This document shows, piece after piece, positions 7,293-15,025 of a stretch of 64,000 nt of DNA; position 1 is the stretch's first letter, and each line of letters starts with the position of its first letter. Under the pieces are notes generated by a model. That model made no database searches, was not told the DNA's origin, and worked only from the letters and a program-made list of their open reading frames with translations. The stretch is from an uncultured Prevotellaceae bacterium (GTDB lineage Bacteria > Bacteroidota > Bacteroidia > Bacteroidales > Bacteroidaceae), in NCBI GenBank assembly GCA_937898415.1, contig CALDLA010000122.1, forward strand, positions 1 to 64,000, read 5' to 3'. The position numbers were made by a program, and so were the translations under genes.

Positions 7293-10200
7293 ATGAACTA
7301 CAAGCAGAAGCTTATCGTCGTGATGGCCACACTGGCCGCGACGACCGTCACGGCCCAGACCGGCAAGGAGTGGGACGACCCCCTAACAACAAGTATCAAC
7401 CGTGAAACGGCACACACGCTGGCCATACCGGCGGCCTCGGAGGCCGACATTGCCAAGAATGACCTGACGCTGTCGCCCTATTACCAGTCGCTGGACGGCA
7501 AGTGGAAGTTTCAGTGGGTAGGCATCCCGTCGAAGGCCCTTGCCAGCTGGTGCGCCAAGGACTTCAACGACGCGGCGTGGACGGACATCGACGTGCCGTC
7601 GAGCTGGCAGGTATGGGGACTGAATCACAACAAGTCGTGGGATAAGCCGCTGTACTGCAACACGCAGTATCCTTTTGAATATGACCGCACGACGTTCAGC
7701 GTCATGGCCGACCGTCCGGGTTGGTTTACCTATAAAGACAACATGGCCAACCCTGTGGGCACCTATCGCCGCTCGTTCACCATCCCTGAGAGCTGGAAGG
7801 ACCGTGACATCTACGTCCGCTTCAACAGCGTAGGCCACGGCTATTACCTCTGGGTGAACGGTGAGCGCATAGGCTACTCGGAGGATTCGTACCTGCCCTC
7901 GGAGTTCAACATCACGAAATACTTGGTGGAAGGTGAAAATACCATCGCCTTGCAAGTGTACCGCTTCACCAGCGGCTCGTTCTTAGAGTGTCAGGACTAC
8001 TGGCGACTGACGGGCATCCACCGCAGCTGCTTTCTCTGGGCAGCACCGAAGAGCCAGATACGCGACTACTTCTTCACCACCGACCTCGACAGTAATTATA
8101 AGAATGCAAAGGCGAACGTGAAGGTGTGGCTGACGGGCACCGAGGCCGTCAAGGACGGCACGGTGGAGGTCAAGATTATGAGCGACGGCACCGCCATTGC
8201 ACAGCAAACGGCGGCAGCGGCAGCAGAGCTGAGCCTCGACATGGACGTGACGGCTCCGAAGCTATGGAGCGCAGAGACGCCTAACCTCTACGACCTGGTG
8301 CTGACGCTGAAGGACAAGGACGGCGAGACCGTGGATATTCGCGGCGGCAAGGTCGGTTTCCGTGAGGTGGGCATCCGCAGCGACGGTGCCCTGATTATCA
8401 ATGGCAAGCGCATGGTGTTCCACGGCGTCAACCGCCATGACTTTTCGCCCGTCAACGGCCGGGCCATCACGCCCGAGGAGATTGAGGGCGACATCATGAC
8501 CATGAAGCGACTGAACATCAACGCCATCCGTACCTCGCACTATCCCAACGACCCGGTGTTCTATGACCTCTGCGACAAATACGGCATGTACGTGCTGGCC
8601 GAGGCCGACGTGGAGTGTCACGGCAACTGGGGCCTGTCGTCAGAGCCTAAGTTCAAGAATGCGATGGTGGAACGTTCGCAGAACCATGTCCGCTGGATGC
8701 GCAACCATGTCTGCATCTTCATGTGGTCGTTTGGCAATGAGTGCGGCAACGGCAACAACTTCCAGGCCGTAGCTACCGCTGTTAAGGCACTGGACAAGAC
8801 CCGACTGACCCACTATGAGGGCAACAGCGACTACGCCGATGTGTCGTCGACGATGTACGCCAGCTACGAGAGCATTCAGAACATCGGTTCCTCGCGCCAG
8901 GGCAAGACCGGCCAAAAGCCCCATATCCAGTGTGAGAACTCGCACTCAATGGGTAACTCGATGGGGAACGTCCGCGATATGTTCGACCTCTACGAGAAGT
9001 ATCCGTGCCTGACGGGTGAGTTTATCTGGGACTTCAAGGACCAGGGACTGTTGACCAAGAGTTCGACGGGCAAGGAGTACTGGGCCTACGGTGGCGACTT
9101 CGGCGACAACCCCAACAGCGGCAACTTCTGTATCAACGGTTTGGTGCGTCCCGACTGGAGCCTCACGTCCAAGGCCTATAATACCAAAAAGGTGTACCAG
9201 CCCTTGGAGTGGCAGGCCGTCAGCGGCAAGCCCCTGCAGTTTACGATGAAGAACAAGCTGGCCTTCCTGCCGTCGTCAGCCTATGAAGTGAGCTACACCG
9301 TCGTCGACGAACTGGGCAATACGTTGGCACAAGGCGCTATCACCGACGAGGTAGCGGCTGGCAGCAGCGCCACCATCACCATCGACAAGGGCGACTTGGC
9401 ATCACTCGCTGCCGACCAGGAGACATTCGTTCTGTTCACCGCCCGTCAGAAGGAGGCCACCGCATGGGCCGAGGCAGGCTTCGTGGTAGCCGAGGAAAAA
9501 CTGCCCATGCAGACCGCCAAGAAACCCATGTACACGACGACCGCCACCCCCTCCGATCCCTTGACTGTGGATGACGGATCCTCCGTCATCACCGTCAGCG
9601 GCCCGCGCTTCAAGGCCACCTTCAGCAAGACGCAGGGAACCCTGACAGGCTACACCTACGACGGCGTGGCGATGATGAGCAAAGCCTTGCTGCTCAGCGC
9701 TTTCCGACTGCCCACCGACAACGACGGCAACCAGTCGGGCAGCTGGGACAACATGGGACTGCGCAAACTGACCGTCAAGAGCAAGGGCAGCAGCGTGACC
9801 AAGAGCGACGACGGCAAGACCGTCAGCATCACCCTGAACAGCACCCACACGGGACAGAACGGCACTGCCTTCGACGTGATGCTGAACTTCTATGTCACGA
9901 GCAACGGTGTGCTGATGGTCAACTCGCTCATCCGTCCGGTCAGCACGGGCGCCATCATCCCCAAGTTAGGATTCCGACTGGAGATGCCTGCCGCCTTTGA
10001 ACAGTTGGCATGGTTCGGCCGCGGCCCGTGGGACAGCTACCGCGACCGCAAGGAAGCCTGTCTGCCCGGCATCTATGAGAGTACCGTCAGCGACCAGCGT
10101 GAGGACTACATCCTGCCACAGGAGCACGGCACGAAACAGGAGGTGCGCTGGATATCGCTCTATAACGCCGACGGCCAGGGACTACTCTTCGTGGCACCCG

Positions 10201-11282
10201 ACCAGATGGCCGCCTCAGCCGTACACTTCCGTCCCGAGGATAACTACACCGACCGCAATACCCGTTCGAAGCATACCTATCAGTTCAAGACCTGCACCAC
10301 GGCGGTCGTCTCGCTTGATGCCGCCACCCGAGGCTTAGGCAACGCCTCCTGTGGTCCCGAGGTGAGAGCGCCCTATGAGCTGAGGGCAGAGAACACGGCC
10401 TTCCGCTTCTTCATCATGCCGCTGCAGAAGGGCCTCAGCGAAGCTGCCAAGGCCGCCCGCGTCGACATGCCGGTCTGCATGCCCGTCAACTGCGAACGTC
10501 AGTCGAACGGTCGCATTAAGATGACCACCGATACCAAGGGGGCCACCATCTACTACAGCATCGACGGCGGCGAGTACCAGAAATACACCTCGCCAGTGGC
10601 CAACAATAGCGCCTGTACCGTCACGGCCTACAGCACACTCTCTGATATGTTCGACAGCGCCGTCATGTCCTACGACTTTGATATGTATGTCGACAAGAGC
10701 AAGTGGAAGCTGGTGAGCGCCGACAGCCAGCACGGCGGCAATGAGGCCAAGTTGGCCTTCGACAACAACAACAGCACCTTCTGGCATACCGAGTATCAGG
10801 GCAGCGAACCGACCTGTCCGCACACCCTCGTTGTCGATATGGGCAGTACCTATCGGGTGACTGCCTTCACCTATCTGGCCCGTCAGGACGGAACGCAGAA
10901 CGGCATGGTCAAGGAGTATGAGGTCTACCTGAGTACCGACGGCAAGACCTGGGGACAGGCTATGGCTACTGGTGAGTTCAAGAACACCACGTCGCTGCAG
11001 GTAGCCAAGTTGAAGACGGCCAAGGACGCCCGCTACCTGAAGTTCGTCGCCAAGAGCGAAATCAATGGTAAGGCGTGGACGTCGGCTGCCGAGATTGGCA
11101 TCCAGGCTGCCGCCGACGTGACGGGGGTTGGCGCTGCACTGATGAACAGCGGAAAGAGAATAGAGGATAGTGAAAAGGTGTACGACCTGCAAGGCCGCCG
11201 CGTAAACCCTTCACTCTTTACCCTTCAGCCTTCACCCAAGAAAGACATCTACATCACCAACGGAACGAAAATCATCAGATAA
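7293..11282 (+). CDS. Secreted GH2 beta-galactosidase-like enzyme with CBM32-like domain
   Basis: 1329 residues. Signal peptide at 1-21 (ending TVTAQ). Then GH2 sugar-binding, immunoglobulin-like and TIM-barrel domains: acid/base Glu483 in WSFGNECGNG, nucleophile Glu548 in CENSHSMGNS, and FIWDFKDQG downstream. A LacZ domain-5-like beta-sandwich follows (about 750-1060, with WFGRGPWDSYRDR). Next come a chitobiase-C-like small domain (about 1070-1128, IYYSIDGGEY) and an F5/8 type C (CBM32-like) domain (about 1130-1275). The end is YDLQGRRV...IYITNGTKIIR, a surface or secretion tail interrupted by 7-bp repeats. It likely acts on galactosides of dietary or host glycans outside the cytoplasm. No SusCD pair is nearby. 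metF follows 3 bp later, which may be chance. Confidence 0.9.
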   Translation: MNYKQKLIVVMATLAATTVTAQTGKEWDDPLTTSINRETAHTLAIPAASEADIAKNDLTLSPYYQSLDGKWKFQWVGIPSKALASWCAKDFNDAAWTDIDVPSSWQVWGLNHNKSWDKPLYCNTQYPFEYDRTTFSVMADRPGWFTYKDNMANPVGTYRRSFTIPESWKDRDIYVRFNSVGHGYYLWVNGERIGYSEDSYLPSEFNITKYLVEGENTIALQVYRFTSGSFLECQDYWRLTGIHRSCFLWAAPKSQIRDYFFTTDLDSNYKNAKANVKVWLTGTEAVKDGTVEVKIMSDGTAIAQQTAAAAAELSLDMDVTAPKLWSAETPNLYDLVLTLKDKDGETVDIRGGKVGFREVGIRSDGALIINGKRMVFHGVNRHDFSPVNGRAITPEEIEGDIMTMKRLNINAIRTSHYPNDPVFYDLCDKYGMYVLAEADVECHGNWGLSSEPKFKNAMVERSQNHVRWMRNHVCIFMWSFGNECGNGNNFQAVATAVKALDKTRLTHYEGNSDYADVSSTMYASYESIQNIGSSRQGKTGQKPHIQCENSHSMGNSMGNVRDMFDLYEKYPCLTGEFIWDFKDQGLLTKSSTGKEYWAYGGDFGDNPNSGNFCINGLVRPDWSLTSKAYNTKKVYQPLEWQAVSGKPLQFTMKNKLAFLPSSAYEVSYTVVDELGNTLAQGAITDEVAAGSSATITIDKGDLASLAADQETFVLFTARQKEATAWAEAGFVVAEEKLPMQTAKKPMYTTTATPSDPLTVDDGSSVITVSGPRFKATFSKTQGTLTGYTYDGVAMMSKALLLSAFRLPTDNDGNQSGSWDNMGLRKLTVKSKGSSVTKSDDGKTVSITLNSTHTGQNGTAFDVMLNFYVTSNGVLMVNSLIRPVSTGAIIPKLGFRLEMPAAFEQLAWFGRGPWDSYRDRKEACLPGIYESTVSDQREDYILPQEHGTKQEVRWISLYNADGQGLLFVAPDQMAASAVHFRPEDNYTDRNTRSKHTYQFKTCTTAVVSLDAATRGLGNASCGPEVRAPYELRAENTAFRFFIMPLQKGLSEAAKAARVDMPVCMPVNCERQSNGRIKMTTDTKGATIYYSIDGGEYQKYTSPVANNSACTVTAYSTLSDMFDSAVMSYDFDMYVDKSKWKLVSADSQHGGNEAKLAFDNNNSTFWHTEYQGSEPTCPHTLVVDMGSTYRVTAFTYLARQDGTQNGMVKEYEVYLSTDGKTWGQAMATGEFKNTTSLQVAKLKTAKDARYLKFVAKSEINGKAWTSAAEIGIQAAADVTGVGAALMNSGKRIEDSEKVYDLQGRRVNPSLFTLQPSPKKDIYITNGTKIIR
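11155..11235 (+). repeat. 7-bp repeats in the C-terminal linker and tail of the GH2 gene
   Basis: Four exact heptamer steps at 11208-11235 (CCTTCAC, TCTTTAC, CCTTCAG, CCTTCAC) encode NPSLFTLQPSP inside the normally compact GRRV...IYI tail. A second short purine-rich run before the tail (about 11155-11177: AGAATAG, AGGATAG, TGAAAAG) has the same period. Confidence 0.7.
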
Positions 11283-11285
11283 ACC

Positions 11286-12242
11286 ATGAGCGTAACCGAC
11301 ATTATCAACCAACACCAGCGGCAGCGGCAGTTCTCGTTTGAGGTGCTGCCGCCGCTGAAAGGAACGGGCACCGACCGGCTGTTTGCCGACATCGACAAAC
11401 TGGCGGAACTGGCGCCTGCCTTCATCAATATCACCACCCACCACTCGGAATTTGTCTATCGCGAACTGGCTGACGGACGGTTTGAGCGGAGCCGTGTGCG
11501 CCGCCGCCCCGGCACCATCGCCATCGCCGCCGCCATCCAGCAGCGTTACCATATCCCCGTCCAGCCGCATGTCATCTGCAGCGGTGCTACCGTCGAGGAC
11601 ATTGAGTACGAACTAATCGACCTGCAGTTCCTTGGCATCCACGACCTGCTGCTGCTGCGCGGCGATAAGGCCAAGGAGGATGCTCGCTTCACGCCGACAC
11701 CCGGCGGCCATGCCCACACCACCGACCTCATCCGTCAGGTGCAGCGCTTCAACGACGGCTACTTTGCTGACGGTACGCCCATCAAGAACCCGGGCCGCCG
11801 CTTCGACTTCGGCGTGGCCTGCTATCCCGAGAAACACGAGGAAGCACCCAATCTGGAGCGCGACATGCAGTATCTGAAGGATAAACAGGACCTCGGCGCG
11901 CAGTACGCTGTCACCCAGCTCTTCTTCGACAACCAGAAATACTTTGAATTTGTAGAGAAGGCACGGGCGATGGGCATCACCATCCCCATCATCCCCGGCA
12001 TTAAGCCGATGGCCAAGCTCTCGCAGCTGACCGTCGTACCGAAGACCTTCCACTGTGACATTCCCGAGCCGCTGGCCCGTGAGATTGTGAAGTGCAAGAC
12101 CGACGAGGACGCCCGCCAGTTAGGCATTGAGTGGACGACCGAACAGTGCCGCGAACTCTATGCCCACGGCATCAACGACATCCACTTCTACACGGTGTCG
12201 GCCATTGACTCTGTCGTCGAGGTGACCCGCCGACTACTGTAG
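11286..12242 (+). CDS. metF: Methylenetetrahydrofolate reductase
   Basis: 318 residues, full length. It reduces 5,10-methylene-THF to 5-methyl-THF with a flavin cofactor, for methionine synthesis. Landmarks: FSFEVLPPLKG near the N-terminus (substrate/NADH Glu in FEVLPP), ITTHHSEF, HVICSGATVEDIEYEL, LLLRGD, FDFGVACYPEKHEEAPN, and QLFFDNQKYFEF followed by IPIIPGIKP. It starts 3 bp after the GH2 stop. Its 3' end overlaps the convergent lutC gene by 9 bp. Confidence 0.95.
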   Translation: MSVTDIINQHQRQRQFSFEVLPPLKGTGTDRLFADIDKLAELAPAFINITTHHSEFVYRELADGRFERSRVRRRPGTIAIAAAIQQRYHIPVQPHVICSGATVEDIEYELIDLQFLGIHDLLLLRGDKAKEDARFTPTPGGHAHTTDLIRQVQRFNDGYFADGTPIKNPGRRFDFGVACYPEKHEEAPNLERDMQYLKDKQDLGAQYAVTQLFFDNQKYFEFVEKARAMGITIPIIPGIKPMAKLSQLTVVPKTFHCDIPEPLAREIVKCKTDEDARQLGIEWTTEQCRELYAHGINDIHFYTVSAIDSVVEVTRRLL

Positions 12243-12827
12243 CACCACGGTGACGCCACGGGCGGCCTGGGCACCATAGACGAGTGCCCCCTCAATGTCG
12301 GCCGTCTTACTGGGACCGCTGATGAACGTCCCGAACTTATACTCCTTGAAGTATTCCTGCGAGGCAGCGATGCGGACATAGGCTTCGTGCATGTTATTCA
12401 CGATGGCATCGCGGCGGATGATGATGACCAACTGCTCGGAGGCGAAGCAGACAACTCGCTCCTTCATGGTCTGCGGAATCCAGATGCAGGCATTCTCCGC
12501 CACGCCTATCTCACCACGGATGATGCCCACGTCGGCCTTCTCCAGTTCCTCGACGGTGGCTGTATCGGGATTCAATTGCGCCTGAACGCCGGGCAGGTTG
12601 CTGGCTATCACCTTGGCCTCGGGATAGGCCTCGCGTACAATATTAAATAAATCATCACCGTCCTTCATCTCAATCAGCCGGGCACCGGCCGTCGTCGTGG
12701 TCTTCTGCATGAACTCGGCCACAGGGTCGGCGTAGGTGATGGGCTTCAGCAGCGACAGGTCGGGCTTGTCGTAGGTTTCGCGGGTATTGTCACGAAGCCT
12801 TTTCAGTATATCATCTTTTGTGCTCAT
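12234..12827 (-). CDS. lutC: Lactate utilization protein C
   Basis: 197 residues from the ATG at 12825-12827, which overlaps the lutB stop as ATGA. LUD (YkgG) domain: EKADVGIIRGEIGVAENACIW and ISGPSKTADIEGALVYGAQAARGVTVVL match the family's conserved C-terminal half (normally G-P-S-x-T-A-D-I-E). LutC works with LutA and LutB to oxidise L-lactate to pyruvate in the cytoplasm. It is last gene of the aldA-lutA-lutB-lutC operon. Confidence 0.92.
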   Translation of the reverse strand: MSTKDDILKRLRDNTRETYDKPDLSLLKPITYADPVAEFMQKTTTTAGARLIEMKDGDDLFNIVREAYPEAKVIASNLPGVQAQLNPDTATVEELEKADVGIIRGEIGVAENACIWIPQTMKERVVCFASEQLVIIIRRDAIVNNMHEAYVRIAASQEYFKEYKFGTFISGPSKTADIEGALVYGAQAARGVTVVLQ

Positions 12828-14263
12828 ACTTTTTTCTCCTTCCATAACTCGTGGAACGACTTTTTGGGGAACTTCATCATCCGATGTCCGTAGGCCCACG
12901 GATTCATCCCGCTGTTCAGCAGGACACCAGGCAGCCAGTTGACGGCCGGCGACATCCAGAGGGCAGCCTTGTAGACAGCAGGGCGGTCGAACAGGAAAGA
13001 CATGCCACGCGACATGGTCTTCTTCATCGGGTCGGCCTTGCCGAGTGAGTCAAGCTGCTGGCGCCAACGATAAACCTGCGTCGAGAGATCCACCTGTACG
13101 GGACAGACATTGTCGCACGAACAGCAGAGTGAACAGGCCGACACATTGTCGCTGTACTGACGCGGATTGCGCAGCATACCGAGGTTGATACCGATGGGAC
13201 CGGGGATGAAATAGGTATAACTGTAGCCCGCCGAACGTCGGTAGACGGGACAGGTATTCATGCAGGCTCCGCAACGCATACACTTCAGCGTCTGCCAGTG
13301 TTCCTCATTGCCGAGTATGCTGCTGCGCCCGTTGTCGACGAGCACGATGTGCATCTCACCACCGGGGCGCGGTCCGCGGAAATGACTGGTATAGACGGTG
13401 GTCTCCTGTCCCGTGCCGTTGCGGGCCAACAGCCGCTGGAAGACACCCATCGCCTGATAGTCGGGGATGAGTTTCTCAATGCCCATCGACACGATGTGCA
13501 GCCGTGGGATGGCAGTCGACATGTCGGCATTGCCCTCATTGGTACAGACAACGACGTCGCCCGTGGCCGCAATACCGAAGTTAGCGCCCGTCATACCGGC
13601 ATCGGCCTCCATGAACTGACGGCGCAAGTGCATCCTGGCCACATAAGTCAAGAAGGTCGGATCATTAGGATCATCCCCATGAGCCCCATGAGCCCCATGA
13701 GCCCCATAAGTCCCATGAGCCCCATTGGCCCCATCGCCCGCATATTCCCCATACTCAGGAATCATCCGCCTGAACGTATCGCCGATATCCTCGCGGTGGA
13801 CATGGAGGGCAGGCATGACGATATGGCTCGGCGCAAGCTTCATCATCTGCAGGATGCGCTCGCCGAGGTCGGTCTCAATGACCTCGATACCCTTAGCCTC
13901 CAGATTCTCATTCAGGTGGCACTCCTCGGTGAGCATACTCTTGCTCTTCACCACCTTCCTGACGCCATGCGACGAGAGGATGTCAAAGACGATGGCATTA
14001 TACTCGTCGGCATCCTTGGCCCAGTGGACGCGGACACCGTTGCTCACGGCATTCCGCTCGAACTGTTCCAGATAGTCGGCCAGATGGGTAATGGTGTGCT
14101 TCTTGATCTGACTGGCCGCCTGGCGCAGATCCTCCCACTCCGGCAGCGCCTGTGCCATCCGGTCGCGCTTCTGTCGCACACCGAAGAAAGTATTGTCGTG
14201 GTGTTCCACCACCTCAGGTCGCTGCTGATAAGCCTCAGCAGCCTTTGAATGTTTCGTACTCAT
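12824..14263 (-). CDS. lutB: Lactate utilization iron-sulfur protein B
   Basis: 479 residues. LUD domain in the N-terminal half (VVKSKSMLTEECHLNENLEAKGIEVIETDLGE, then GANFGIAATGDVVVCTNEGN), followed by two 4Fe-4S clusters (CMRCGACMNTCPVY about 330 and CSLCCSCDNVCPVQVD about 380) and a helical C-terminus. Start and stop both overlap neighbours by 4 bp (ATGA), so lutA, lutB and lutC are translationally coupled. Between PEYGEYAG and DDPNDPTF an extra stretch of about 20 residues, repeating GAHGAHG, is encoded by 9-bp repeats (13681-13743). It lies ahead of the conserved ARMHLRRQF segment, so it probably forms a surface loop. Confidence 0.93.
   Translation of the reverse strand: MSTKHSKAAEAYQQRPEVVEHHDNTFFGVRQKRDRMAQALPEWEDLRQAASQIKKHTITHLADYLEQFERNAVSNGVRVHWAKDADEYNAIVFDILSSHGVRKVVKSKSMLTEECHLNENLEAKGIEVIETDLGERILQMMKLAPSHIVMPALHVHREDIGDTFRRMIPEYGEYAGDGANGAHGTYGAHGAHGAHGDDPNDPTFLTYVARMHLRRQFMEADAGMTGANFGIAATGDVVVCTNEGNADMSTAIPRLHIVSMGIEKLIPDYQAMGVFQRLLARNGTGQETTVYTSHFRGPRPGGEMHIVLVDNGRSSILGNEEHWQTLKCMRCGACMNTCPVYRRSAGYSYTYFIPGPIGINLGMLRNPRQYSDNVSACSLCCSCDNVCPVQVDLSTQVYRWRQQLDSLGKADPMKKTMSRGMSFLFDRPAVYKAALWMSPAVNWLPGVLLNSGMNPWAYGHRMMKFPKKSFHELWKEKKV
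13671..13743 (-). repeat. In-frame 9-bp repeats in lutB
   Basis: Seven consecutive 9-bp units at 13681-13743 on the plus strand, mostly GAGCCCCAT with variants AAGTCCCAT, TGGCCCCAT and CGCCCGCAT. The coding strand gives Gly-Ala-His triplets. The same unit occurs in lutA. Confidence 0.9.
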
Positions 14264-15021
14264 AGTCCTGCAGCTAAGATTTGTGCGACATGGATAAACT
14301 TGATGGGCAACTGCTCTTTCTCAACAATGCCCTGCATGTGCATCAGACACGACGAGTCGGGGCCAGTCACATATTCGGCTCCCGTGGCGATATGGCGTTT
14401 TACCTTGTCGATGCCCATGCGGCGGCTGACGGCCTGCTCCTCGACAGCAAACATACCGCCGAAGCCGCAACACTCGTCAGGGCGCTCAGGCTCCACCACC
14501 TCGATGCCATCGACCAGCCGCAGCAGGTCGATGATCTTGTTGAAGCGCGGCACATTGCGCTCCGACGGCGACGACAGTCCCAACTCACGCACTCCGTGGC
14601 AGGAGTTATGTACGCTGACCTTGTGAGGAAAGCGGGCAGCCAGCGACGTCACCTTGACCACATCATGCAAAAACTCCACCAAATCCACCGTCTTAGAATA
14701 AGCACAGCCCCCATGAGCCCCATGAGCCCCATTGGCCCCATTCAACCCAGCCAACCCAGGATGAAACACCCTAACATAGGCCGCACAGCTAGCCGACGGT
14801 GCCACCACATAGTCGTAGCCCGCAAAGAGCTCATCATACTTCCGGGCCAACGGCTCAGCCAAGCCCTCAAAGCCCGCGTTACCCATGGGCTGACCGCAGC
14901 AGGTCTGGCGCTCAGGGTACTCCACGTCGAGTCCCAGGCTCTTCAACAAACGGTATGTCGACACGCCTACCTCAGGGTAGAGCGCGTCGACATAGCAGGG
15001 AACGAATAATCCTATTTTCAT
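14260..15021 (-). CDS. lutA: Lactate utilization protein A (CCG-domain)
   Basis: 253 residues from the ATG at 15019-15021. Two cysteine-rich CCG domains: CYVDALYPEVG with RQTCCGQPMGN (about residues 10-55) and HNSCHGVREL with DECCGFGGMF (about 150-205). This is the pattern of LutA/GlcF-type subunits that bind non-cubane iron-sulfur clusters. An inserted GLAGLNGANGAHGAHGG stretch (about residues 100-116) comes from 9-bp repeats. It follows aldA by 4 bp and overlaps lutB by 4 bp. Confidence 0.92.
   Translation of the reverse strand: MKIGLFVPCYVDALYPEVGVSTYRLLKSLGLDVEYPERQTCCGQPMGNAGFEGLAEPLARKYDELFAGYDYVVAPSASCAAYVRVFHPGLAGLNGANGAHGAHGGCAYSKTVDLVEFLHDVVKVTSLAARFPHKVSVHNSCHGVRELGLSSPSERNVPRFNKIIDLLRLVDGIEVVEPERPDECCGFGGMFAVEEQAVSRRMGIDKVKRHIATGAEYVTGPDSSCLMHMQGIVEKEQLPIKFIHVAQILAAGL
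14712..14759 (-). repeat. In-frame 9-bp repeats in lutA
   Basis: Units GAGCCCCAT, GAGCCCCAT, TGGCCCCAT, TCAACCCAG and CCAACCCAG start at 14715 with exact 9-bp steps. The first three are identical to units in lutB, about 1 kb away. Confidence 0.88.
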
Positions 15022-15025
15022 TATC

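Noticed and set aside
13298..14248. Open frame on the plus strand across lutB
   Set aside because: It opposes a well-supported lutB with conserved iron-sulfur motifs; its MSPMSP repeat is only the complement of the 9-bp repeats.
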